Source of the DNA: Victivallis vadensis
GTDB lineage: Bacteria; Verrucomicrobiota; Lentisphaeria; Victivallales; GWF2-50-93
Length of the DNA: 64,000 bases
Assembly (NCBI GenBank): GCA_945883805.1
Contig: CAMCYE010000002.1
Span: forward strand, 1 to 64,000
Reading direction: 5' to 3'
Part shown: in pieces, positions 35,456 to 42,992 of the stretch
Layout of the letters: each line of letters begins with the position of its first letter
How positions within the stretch are numbered: position 1 is the first letter of the stretch
Notes under the pieces: model-generated
The model's input: the letters and a program-made list of their open reading frames with translations, nothing else
Databases searched by the model: none
Told to the model about the DNA's origin: nothing
Program-made: the position numbers and the translations under genes

Positions 35456-35476
35456 ATGTGGGTTTTCCAAGATAAT

Positions 35477-35519
35477 GGCAAATATTCACTGAACGGACAT
35501 GGTTCAGTGAATATTTGCC
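35477..35519. terminator. Perfect 18-bp hairpin between glycosidase-like and MFS genes
   Basis: GGCAAATATTCACTGAAC, 7-nt loop, then its exact complement. No T run, so it may act as a processing or attenuation element and not a strict intrinsic terminator. Its arms share AAATATTCACTGAA with 6005-6045. Confidence 0.5.
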
Positions 35520-35559
35520 TTTCATACGAGCTTGACTCAAATAGCCCATCACTTCAAAG

Positions 35560-37716
35560 TTACAGATCCAGCATTTTCCGGTAGAGCGATATTTCGTTGT
35601 CGATGACATGCCGTACCTGCCGGATTTTCCATTCAAGATGCGGCCTGTCGCACATGTATTCCATGCTGGGTTCCCATCCGAGCCGGGAGTCGCGTTCTAC
35701 GATTGGGATGGTGGCCTCCGCATTCTTTATTTCCGCTTGCGCTATTTTGACAAGAGCGTCAAGGACGGCATGCGCCTTCTTGCGGTCGGACTCCACAAAC
35801 AGCTGCTGGTTGAGCTTCCACCATTCCTTCACATGTGCGACGGTGGCGGCGGTGTTGGCCATGAATTGCGCGAGAAGCTCCTGCCTTTCACATTCTTCAC
35901 GTTTCGCCTCCGGCGCGGACTTTATCGCCTTCCGGATTTCCACAATGCCCTTCTGCAAAAGTGATTCCAGTTTCCGGTAGGAGCGGATCTCCACATTGAT
36001 CCGCTGCGGCCCCGGTGACTGCTGTGCATTTTCATAGGGGTGGTAGAAAGTCTTTACAATGCGACTGCCATGCAGGGCGAACGGTGCGGAATTCATCTCC
36101 AGTTCCTTGCTTGTGAAAGTGCGCGTGATATCGGGATGGAAAATCAAAGGATAGGAGGGGCCGACCCGGTTCGGTCCGTACTGGTCTTCATTGGTGGGGA
36201 TGTAATGGGAAATCGCCTCACTCCAAAGCGCCCAGGCCTTGAGGGCGTGCGTCGCACCACTGACTCCGAAATCCCGCACTGCAATCCGGCGGAGGATCTC
36301 GTCTACGGACGGTGATGCGCTCCAGAAATTCCATTTGGTGAAATCAGAGACAAAGGAAGGGTAGAATCCGTATTGATGTGATTCCATCAATCCGGACAAA
36401 CCCCATTTTCGGCGCGCATCAAGTATGGCGTCATGCCGTTTCGCCCATTGGAAAGGGAAAGGTTCATATGGTGTCACCCCGAAATCCCAGGTGCAGCCCC
36501 CGGTGTTGGTCATCGAATAAAGCCTGATCCCTTTTTTGCTCGCGGCTTTCGCCTCGCTCATAAAATACTTCCCGGGTCCAGGATATGAGATCGTGTAATC
36601 CATCACCGGATTGACGACATCCTCGTGCCTGATTTGATCGAACATTTCAAATGTGACCTGGAGGCTGATATCGTTGGGAAGGGATTCAATCAGTTCAATC
36701 CTCTCCTTTTCAGGGGCGTAACCCCAGTTGTAGGTCCAGAACACTATGTCCGCCTTCGGACTCCATTTACGCACCACGGTCTTTACCATGTTCACCCAGA
36801 GGGGATAGTCGCGGCAGGGCCACCAGCCCGGACTCGGTTTGCAGGACGGTATGCCGTCAACCACGGATTCTCTCCATGGGCGCATAGTGGTCCGCTCGTC
36901 CTTGCTGGGAAATTCACAGGATTCGCCGACCAAGATGATCCCCTTCGCTTCAGGACACGCCTGGAACAGCGAGCCGAAGATTTTATCATACTCCTTTTCG
37001 GCGTTATCGTCTTCAGGATGTTTCCAGCATTTCAAATAGCTGTAAAAATAGACATCCAGACCGTGCAGCCTGGCGCGACGCACCAGTTCGTTGAAATCCA
37101 AATAGCCGCTGGGGGTGATGTCAACACCCTTGACCATAAGCAGAATCGCATCCATCCCGGCATGAGCGATCGCGTTCAAATGACTGTCCGGAAATTGGTC
37201 GAGCCCCCAGCCGGAATGTGTCATCCGCGGTGAGAAAAGAGGTTCCCTGACCGACTCGCCGATTACAAGGAACGGCGATTCGCGGAGGTTCATCAGATCC
37301 TCAAGATAATAAGATCCCTGTGCGGTGCCGCGATCGTCAAATCCGCAGACAACGACCTGATCCCCGCGCACCGTGACCCTGTAGCTTCTTGCTGTTTTCA
37401 ATCCCTTGCCGAACTGAGGCAATTCCTTTTTATCGCACAGGATCACGCATTGCTTTTCTTTTGCCAGCGCGTCTGCGGTTCTCCGCACCAGCAGGACTGG
37501 AAGGCCCATGCTGGTAGACAGATAGTCCTGCAGGTCTTTCGCCGCATGCAGTATAAGTTCCGAGCAGCCTTCGACAACGCCAATGTTCCAGCCGTCTTTC
37601 AGGCAAGACTCATTCTTCATCGGCTTAAGGCTTTTGTCCCGCCTTCCGCTTTTATGCACCGCATCCATCCGCATCCTGAACTCGTAGCTTTTTTCCGTTG
37701 CCATTTGATTCATCAT
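35560..37716 (-). CDS. Large putative glycosidase (GH20/GH67-like N-terminal domain plus barrel)
   Basis: 718 aa without an obvious signal peptide. Residues about 40-160 look like the N-terminal alpha/beta domain of hexosaminidase/glucuronidase types (AAKDLQDYLSTSMGLPVLLV, GTAQGSYYLEDLMN). Residues about 165-520 form a barrel-like core: HSGWGLDQFPDSHLNAIAHA, ILVGESCEFPS, VFWTYNWGYAP, TNTGGCTWDFGV. A helical C-terminal part follows. GESCE is a candidate acid/base; I could not assign a CAZy family. It sits with a LacI regulator, an MFS transporter and two hydrolases. AAAGGAA precedes the ATG. Confidence 0.6.
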   Translation of the reverse strand: MMNQMATEKSYEFRMRMDAVHKSGRRDKSLKPMKNESCLKDGWNIGVVEGCSELILHAAKDLQDYLSTSMGLPVLLVRRTADALAKEKQCVILCDKKELPQFGKGLKTARSYRVTVRGDQVVVCGFDDRGTAQGSYYLEDLMNLRESPFLVIGESVREPLFSPRMTHSGWGLDQFPDSHLNAIAHAGMDAILLMVKGVDITPSGYLDFNELVRRARLHGLDVYFYSYLKCWKHPEDDNAEKEYDKIFGSLFQACPEAKGIILVGESCEFPSKDERTTMRPWRESVVDGIPSCKPSPGWWPCRDYPLWVNMVKTVVRKWSPKADIVFWTYNWGYAPEKERIELIESLPNDISLQVTFEMFDQIRHEDVVNPVMDYTISYPGPGKYFMSEAKAASKKGIRLYSMTNTGGCTWDFGVTPYEPFPFQWAKRHDAILDARRKWGLSGLMESHQYGFYPSFVSDFTKWNFWSASPSVDEILRRIAVRDFGVSGATHALKAWALWSEAISHYIPTNEDQYGPNRVGPSYPLIFHPDITRTFTSKELEMNSAPFALHGSRIVKTFYHPYENAQQSPGPQRINVEIRSYRKLESLLQKGIVEIRKAIKSAPEAKREECERQELLAQFMANTAATVAHVKEWWKLNQQLFVESDRKKAHAVLDALVKIAQAEIKNAEATIPIVERDSRLGWEPSMEYMCDRPHLEWKIRQVRHVIDNEISLYRKMLDL

Positions 37717-38055
37717 ATATGGTTCCTTTGTTTTTGCATTTGCTGACTTTCTAATTCCAAGAGAAGATTATCTCTCACAGAGACACTGAGAACTCGGCGT
37801 TAATTAATTTCAAGGTGAACAGTAATCAGCGGCCTACTGCGGAGGCCGCAATTTTATCAATAATAAATTGTTAAAGGCACACACTAAGGTGTGAACTCCA
37901 AAATTTGGAGTCCAGCCTTTAGGCTGTTCTTTAGACACGCTAAAGCTGTGAACTCCAACATTAAGTTTCATAAGGAGTTCCGGTAATCAGAAAATTTAAC
38001 TGATCACTGAAAACTGATCACTGATTACTAAAGTTGCGGCTTCCGGCCGCCTAAT
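37717..38055. repeat. Repeat-rich spacer between glycosidase-like and creatininase-like genes
   Basis: Holds an inverted GCGGCC-type hairpin (about 37830-37852), the GACACGCTAAAGCTGTGAAC block (37945-37965), a CTCCAAAATTTGGAG palindrome (about 37897-37911), tandem ACTGATCACTGAAA repeats, and a family B hairpin reaching the stop codon at 38058. No gene. Confidence 0.6.
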
Positions 38056-38796
38056 TTAATGTTTCAGTATCTTCCGGAGATGCTCCAGTATCCTTTTTGT
38101 CGCCGTGTCACCGTATTTTTTCGTGGAGTCTTTTGCACTCCTGGAATACCAGTTGGCCGGGTCGAACTTGCCCATGTCGACACCTTCCGGACAAAGCGAC
38201 ATCATAAGCGACGTCTCCCCGATGCCGGCATGATCGAACGTATAGTCCTTCTGCGTCTGTGAATCCATCAGCGAATGGAATTTGATCCAGCTGAAAGGAT
38301 CGGTTCCGGCATCATGCTGGTCATAGTAATTGCTCATCTCGCCTTTGCCCCACCAGCCCTCGCCGCGTGTTTTCTCAAGGTATTCGAAAATCAGCTGCCG
38401 GGCCGCTGTTTTGAACGCGAGGTCCGTCGGCATGCCTGCGGCGAAATTCTCAGACTGGTGATGGATTATCCCGTGAATATTGCGGAATCCCACTCTCAGC
38501 AGCGAGGAAAACAGCCCGTTCGCAAACGGCATCAGCTGTTCCGGGGTCACGTTAATGCTTCCGTTCCGTTCCGCAGGCGCAACCGCGTAGCTGGCCGCCC
38601 CGTAATAAAACGTGGGAAGGATCACCAGATTCATTTCCCCCTCGATCAATTCGAGGGCGCGTATTACGACCAGCGTATCCATCCCAAGTGCGAGATGTTC
38701 CGAATGATACTCCAGCACTCCCATCGGCAACACGAGAGGCCAGTTCTCGTCTATGGCCTGCCTCAACTGATACGGCAACATCATTTCATAGCGCAT
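38056..38796 (-). CDS. Creatininase-family amidohydrolase
   Basis: 246 aa. Metal-binding residues of the family are visible: PMGVLEYHSEHLALGMDT (Glu, His, Asp), GFRNIHGIIHHQSEN, and GIGETSLMMSL (Glu). The family covers creatinine amidohydrolase, formamidase-like enzymes and coenzyme biosynthetic members; substrate cannot be read directly. It is 64 bp downstream of a creatinase-like gene on the same strand, which is notable. Confidence 0.82.
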   Translation of the reverse strand: MRYEMMLPYQLRQAIDENWPLVLPMGVLEYHSEHLALGMDTLVVIRALELIEGEMNLVILPTFYYGAASYAVAPAERNGSINVTPEQLMPFANGLFSSLLRVGFRNIHGIIHHQSENFAAGMPTDLAFKTAARQLIFEYLEKTRGEGWWGKGEMSNYYDQHDAGTDPFSWIKFHSLMDSQTQKDYTFDHAGIGETSLMMSLCPEGVDMGKFDPANWYSRSAKDSTKKYGDTATKRILEHLRKILKH

Positions 38797-38860
38797 ATCT
38801 ATCCTTTCCGTTGCACCAAGTGCAGATCTTGTTAATTTTTCCGTCCCGGAAAAATTTTCT

Positions 38861-40036
38861 TCAGCAGTCTATCTCAATGATCTCCATGTGTTCTCCGGTG
38901 TTCATCATTTCCGCAGGACCGGATTCAGTCACAAGCAGTCCATTTTCCCATCTCAGACCGAAATCCTTGTCAGCGAAAAACGTATCCGCCTGAAAAGTCA
39001 TGTTCGGCTGGAGAACATACTCGCTTATGCTTTCCATCCACGGTTTTTCAACTTCTATCATTCCAAGTCCGTGGCATGGGCCGTACAGATAGTATTTGCC
39101 CATTCCCGCATCTTTTACAAATTTTTCATATTTTTTAGCGACTTCACCGGCGACGACTCCGGCACGCACCCAGTCGTATGTCTTATAGTGCATTTCCTTT
39201 CCGAATTCGATCAGGCGTCTCTGGATGTCAGTCATTTTTCCGAGACAAACTGGACGTCCCACTGAAGGGGAATATCCGTCAACACGGCCGCCGACACCGA
39301 TCTGGACTATGTCGCCTTTTTCGAGTTTGCGGTGTGTGCCGCGTGAAATTGCGTTGGTTGTCTTTCTTCCTCCAAATGAATAAACCGTGTGCGCTTCGCT
39401 TTCCGCACCGTTTAAATAGAGCGCGCTTACGGCGATTCCTGTAAGTTCGAGTTCGGTCATTCCGGGTTTAATCGCCTTGAGCATGATATCCAATGCGATT
39501 TGCCCGAGTCTCAGTCCCTCACGCAAACACGCGATCTCGGACGGAGACTTAATCGACCTCAGCTTTGTCACAATATCGTCAGCCTTGACTATCTCGGCCT
39601 TCGGATATGCCGCACGCAATCCCTCGTACATCGCCATGTTGGTACAGAGATATCCCGCCACTCCGATACGCTTGACTTCCTTGACTCCGATAGAGGCGAA
39701 AACATCAGGATATTTGCTTACTGCAATTCCGGGGTATGCAGGATCCGCGGTCTCACGGTATTCTGTCATCATATGCACATTCTCAACCTTGCTTCTGTCC
39801 CTTGCGTACTCCCTGGATTCCGGGCCTATCAGGAGTGCTATTTTTCCGGAGGGTGCAATCGCAACTCCGCCCATTTCGAAAAGCGGCCAGTATGCGCTGA
39901 AATAACGCACATTCGCATAATCCGCTTCATTTGAATTTGCCACCAATACGTCAAGTCCGGCCTCCGTGACCAGTGCGGCCGCCTTGCGAACCCTTTCCAA
40001 ATACTCAGTTTCCGGAATCATCACTTTCTTGTTCAT
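38861..40036 (-). CDS. M24-fold protein, creatinase-like, metal site degenerate
   Basis: 391 aa with the two-domain creatinase/aminopeptidase P layout: N-terminal domain (residues 1-155) and pita-bread domain (160-391). Of the five metal ligands of M24 peptidases, the two Asp positions read Gly247 (IVQIGVGG) and Ser258 (GYSPSVGRP), the first Glu is Asp351, while His322 (GPCHGLGM) and Glu364 remain. Creatinase itself works without metal and uses that His, so a hydrolase of creatinase/ectoine hydrolase type is more likely than a peptidase. AAAAGGAG precedes the ATG; the longer frame starts inside a repeat. Confidence 0.75.
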   Translation of the reverse strand: MNKKVMIPETEYLERVRKAAALVTEAGLDVLVANSNEADYANVRYFSAYWPLFEMGGVAIAPSGKIALLIGPESREYARDRSKVENVHMMTEYRETADPAYPGIAVSKYPDVFASIGVKEVKRIGVAGYLCTNMAMYEGLRAAYPKAEIVKADDIVTKLRSIKSPSEIACLREGLRLGQIALDIMLKAIKPGMTELELTGIAVSALYLNGAESEAHTVYSFGGRKTTNAISRGTHRKLEKGDIVQIGVGGRVDGYSPSVGRPVCLGKMTDIQRRLIEFGKEMHYKTYDWVRAGVVAGEVAKKYEKFVKDAGMGKYYLYGPCHGLGMIEVEKPWMESISEYVLQPNMTFQADTFFADKDFGLRWENGLLVTESGPAEMMNTGEHMEIIEIDC

Positions 40037-40052
40037 TTCTCTTCTCCTTTTT

Positions 40053-40178
40053 TTATTAGGCGGCCAACGGCCGCAACTTTTTCGGAACGCCGCCAAGATG
40101 GGGCATCCATTTTAATGTGATACAGGCGTCTCTCCTGTTCCTATTTCTTTCTTAAATACAGGCGAGATGCCTGTATCA
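40053..40178. repeat. Family B hairpin plus AGGCGTCTCGCCTG palindrome (family D)
   Basis: 40053-40082 is an inverted copy of the GCGGCC hairpin followed by five T. 40117-40178 is a long palindrome (TACAGGCGTCTCTCCTG ... CAGGCGAGATGCCTGTA) whose loop shares AAGAAAGAAATAGGAAC with its second copy at 47818-47886. Together they fill the gap between the LacI gene and the M24 gene. Confidence 0.7.
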
Positions 40179-40209
40179 TCCTTTTATATGAGGCAATTTC
40201 AAAATTGCC

Positions 40210-41217
40210 TCATGTTGACTCTCTTTTTTTCAGCACCGCCCTTATCGGCAGTTTCACATTGGCGGATATTTTCCCGTCACGGACAAGGGCGACCATCATT
40301 TTTACCGCTTCCCTGCCAAGACTCTGTTTGTCTATATGGATGCTTGTAAGGGACGGCATGAGATATTGACATGTTGGAATATCGTCAAATCCGACAACCT
40401 TCACTTTTTGCGGTACCGGGATACTGTGTTCTGCAAGTGCTCTCATTGCTCCGACACACAGGATATCGTTGCCGAAAACAGCATCGAATTTTATGTTGCC
40501 TTCAATAAGCAGGCTTATCCGTTCTCTTGCCGACTCCATCGAATAATCGGTGTTGAAAACCCTGACAGATTCAAACTTTTCGCGAAATTCGCAAAGCGCA
40601 TTCATCATGGCCTTTGAAAAATAATGATCCTTTGGCCCTGCAAGAATCACGGGACTTTTCACATTGCGCTCCAGAAGATGCCTGAACGCCAGCCTGCATC
40701 CGCCAATGTTGTCCGATTCGACTCCGCAGACTTTCACGCCGGGAGGCACAGGACTGTCGACAATGACAATATTGTGATTCACCTTCTGGATGGATTTGAT
40801 TTCCCCGGGGCGGAACTGACCTGCCAGAATGACCCCGCACAATCCGTCAATCGACAATACCGTCTGCATCCTCAGCCAGGAATTCCTGACATCTTCGAGC
40901 CAGTGCACTTGTAGGGCGCAGAGTCCGAATTCGGCGGCCTGTTTTTCAACTCCGCGGGTGACTTCGCAGAAAAACTCGTCGGCCTTCTGGGTGTCAACCC
41001 CGAATACCAGGGCAAAACAGTTCGACTGGGATGATCGCAGTGTGTCATGGCTTCTCATCGCCCTGGCGGCCAGCGATGGGACATAGCCCAGCTCATGCAT
41101 TGATTCGAGAACGCGGTTGCGTGTCTCCTCCCTAACGGGATCACTGCGCATCACCCGCGTAACCGTCATCCTGCTCACCTTCGCCCGTCTGGCGACTTCC
41201 ACTATTGAGACACCCAT
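40210..41217 (-). CDS. LacI-family transcriptional regulator
   Basis: 335 aa. HTH SIVEVARRAKVSRMTVTRVM, then YVPSLAARAMRS hinge and a ligand-binding domain ending VGFDDIPTCQYLMPSLTSIH. First gene of the leftward cluster (M24, creatininase-like, glycosidase-like, MFS) and presumably its regulator. A perfect 16-bp palindrome lies 37 bases before the ATG. Confidence 0.9.
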   Translation of the reverse strand: MGVSIVEVARRAKVSRMTVTRVMRSDPVREETRNRVLESMHELGYVPSLAARAMRSHDTLRSSQSNCFALVFGVDTQKADEFFCEVTRGVEKQAAEFGLCALQVHWLEDVRNSWLRMQTVLSIDGLCGVILAGQFRPGEIKSIQKVNHNIVIVDSPVPPGVKVCGVESDNIGGCRLAFRHLLERNVKSPVILAGPKDHYFSKAMMNALCEFREKFESVRVFNTDYSMESARERISLLIEGNIKFDAVFGNDILCVGAMRALAEHSIPVPQKVKVVGFDDIPTCQYLMPSLTSIHIDKQSLGREAVKMMVALVRDGKISANVKLPIRAVLKKREST

Positions 41218-41253
41218 GGCAAAATCTCGGATTTTTTTCTGCTGATATTTGAA

Positions 41254-41269
41254 ATGTGAACGTTCACAT
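41254..41269. promoter_or_regulatory. LacI-type operator
   Basis: ATGTGAACGTTCACAT is a perfect palindrome with the central CG typical of LacI-family sites, placed just upstream of the LacI gene. Probably autoregulatory and controlling the cluster. Confidence 0.8.
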
Positions 41270-41362
41270 CCGTAACAATATTCGCTGATCGTCCGCAGTC
41301 AAGCGGGAACGTGGGATTATTGCAATATTTGTTTTTTATTTTCAATTGCGGTGAAAACCAAT

Positions 41363-41396
41363 AAAAAAGCCACAGGATTAAAATCCTGCGGCTTTT
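41363..41396 (-). terminator. Rho-independent terminator after the GIY-YIG gene
   Basis: On the minus strand AAGCCGCAGGATT / AATCCTGTGGCTT (one wobble pair) followed by six T. It would end the leftward tRNA-Ser/GIY-YIG transcription and is close to the LacI gene's promoter region. Confidence 0.8.
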
Positions 41397-41410
41397 CAGT
41401 CTCAAAACAA

Positions 41411-41425
41411 GTGGCGGAGAGGGAG
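41411..41425. repeat. Duplicate of tRNA-Ser 3' end (possible attachment site)
   Basis: GTGGCGGAGAGGGAG is repeated exactly at 41846-41860, where it forms the 3' end of tRNA-Ser including its CCA. The two copies bracket the GIY-YIG gene, 435 bp apart in the same orientation. This looks like an integration-derived att pair or a duplication of the tRNA tail. Confidence 0.55.
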
Positions 41426-41451
41426 ATCCCCTTCGTCCCATAATATGGTAA

Positions 41452-41700
41452 CTACGGGGACTGGAGGATTCTTTTTTTTATGAAAGAGAAACCGGAACCA
41501 GTTTTCAGATACTTCTCTAGAGAACGCGCTTGTTCTTCTGTTTCAACTGCAACATAACTGACAAGCCTAAGTGGGCGTCTTGCAGAAGTGGATTCCACAA
41601 ATCCATTATTATGTTCTTCAATTCTTCTATCAAGATCGTTTGTTGAACCAATGTAATGTTTATTGTCTTTTCCGCTCTCAAGGATATAAACATGCCACAT
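41452..41700 (-). CDS. Small GIY-YIG endonuclease
   Basis: 82 aa, the single GIY-YIG domain: HVYILESGKDNKHYIGSTND gives the G-x-Y/Y-I-G pair, LDRRIEEHNNG the Arg and His, RSLEKYLKTGSG the Glu. Standalone GIY-YIG proteins of this size are common, of unclear role, and often lie next to tRNA genes. Here it is about 146 bp downstream of tRNA-Ser and enclosed by a duplication of the tRNA 3' end. Confidence 0.85.
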   Translation of the reverse strand: MWHVYILESGKDNKHYIGSTNDLDRRIEEHNNGFVESTSARRPLRLVSYVAVETEEQARSLEKYLKTGSGFSFIKKRILQSP

Positions 41701-41748
41701 CTATTTTTTCTTTCTGATGATCTGAGAATGTATGACTTCCTGCGAGTG

Positions 41749-41819
41749 TTTTCTCTCTTTCCGATGGCCTGCCACCCGTGAAGAGTATTTTCTCTCTTTC
41801 CGATGGCCTGCCACCCGTA
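41749..41819. repeat. Tandem duplication, period 39
   Basis: TTTTCTCTCTTTCCGATGGC and the following CTGCCACCCGT occur twice 39 bases apart, between the GIY-YIG gene and tRNA-Ser. Recent tandem duplication; no function visible. Confidence 0.8.
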
Positions 41820-41846
41820 GCTGCCGAGTCTGCGAGGAGCAAAGGG

Positions 41847-41936
41847 TGGCGGAGAGGGAGGGATTCGAACCCTCGATACCGTAAACGGTATAGCGGTTTT
41901 CGAGACCGCCGCATTCGACCACTCTGCCACCTCTCC
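41847..41936 (-). tRNA. tRNA-Ser (anticodon CGA)
   Basis: 90 nt on the minus strand. Acceptor stem GGAGAGG pairs with CCTCTCC, the CCA is encoded, the anticodon loop is CTCGAAA within the stem GCGGT/ACCGC, and a long variable arm (TACCGTTTACGGTA) identifies a class II serine tRNA. T arm: GGGTTCGAATCCC. Reads UCG codons. Confidence 0.96.
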
Positions 41937-42015
41937 TGATTCGCAAGTAAACGGTCGCTAATGAACAAGGGCACAAAGTTAGTCGGAAAACTTGTTTTTT
42001 CAATTGGGGGAAGCT

Positions 42016-42846
42016 CTAAAAGTCGGTGAAAGTCTGTGGCTGGGCTTCTCTGATCAGGTCTGCCGCCTTTATTTCCGCGCATTTGTAGCCGGGATATGCG
42101 ACAAGGCGCATTCTGAAGTTGGATATTGCACTTGTCGGACAGTATGTGATGCATCGCAGGCACTGCTGGCATCTTCCGCCCCATCCTGGATATCCGTCAC
42201 CGGCCAAGTTTATATTGTCAACCGGACACAGCTTCATGCAAAGCCCGCATTTCGTGCATTTCGCCTTGTCTGCCCTGAACCCTTTTCCGAACCAGCCGCT
42301 TCCGCCGTGACGGAATATCTTTTGTGCGACTAACTGGAGGATATTCAGGAATGCCGGACGGGATGTCCATTTTGTCTTCCCTCCGGAGACTTCCCTTGCG
42401 AAATCCGCAATTGCGAGTTTCGCACGCTCCCTGATCTGTGAGTTCCTGTCTTCGCCATACTTGTGGAAATAGTTCGGAGGCATTATGAATTCCCTGACCG
42501 CAAGAGGGGTGTAGCCTTTCTTGCTGAGCAGATGATGGAATGGCCCTTTTACAAGTCCGGAAGATCCGGCAAATGTGGAGAGCATTATTACAGGAGTTTC
42601 TTTTTTGGTTTCCGGCAGACTGCGCAACCAGTCACAGACGAAAGGCGGGGCTGTCTGCGCATAGACGGGAAATGCGACTGCCAGGATTGTGTCATCGTCA
42701 ATGATTCCAGGAGGAGGGCAGGGGAGCGGAAGGATCTTTGTTTCGGTGCCGTATTTGCGCATTTCTTCAGCAAATATCTTTGACACCCATAGAGTATTGC
42801 CAGTGCCGGAGAAAAAATACAGAAATATTTTTTTCTTCAAGATCAT
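42016..42846 (-). CDS. EFR1-type flavodoxin/ferredoxin fusion
   Basis: 276 aa. The N-terminal half is a flavodoxin-like domain with the FMN phosphate loop FFSGTGNTLW (residues 11-20). The C-terminal half has two [4Fe-4S] motifs, CTKCGLCMKLCP and CQQCLRCITYCP. Proteins of this kind (EFR1 family) are low-potential electron carriers of anaerobes. No partner oxidoreductase is adjacent. A start at the ATG at 42846 gives the full flavodoxin strand. Confidence 0.88.
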   Translation of the reverse strand: MILKKKIFLYFFSGTGNTLWVSKIFAEEMRKYGTETKILPLPCPPPGIIDDDTILAVAFPVYAQTAPPFVCDWLRSLPETKKETPVIMLSTFAGSSGLVKGPFHHLLSKKGYTPLAVREFIMPPNYFHKYGEDRNSQIRERAKLAIADFAREVSGGKTKWTSRPAFLNILQLVAQKIFRHGGSGWFGKGFRADKAKCTKCGLCMKLCPVDNINLAGDGYPGWGGRCQQCLRCITYCPTSAISNFRMRLVAYPGYKCAEIKAADLIREAQPQTFTDF

Positions 42847-42992
42847 AAAAAAATATACATGGGGGAATGGATAAGCGAAGCTCCGAAATAATATTTTCGC
42901 TCCGAAAAATATTATAGGTTGAAAAAACGCCGTTTATCCGTATGTTTTGACCTGAAGAAAATTAAACCGTAAATCATAAGGAACTTACATAT

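Noticed and set aside
41517..42184. Frames of 100-168 aa across the tRNA-Ser region
   Set aside because: They overlap the tRNA gene and GIY-YIG gene; translations of the tRNA (for example SRVRIPPSPP) are a known artefact.
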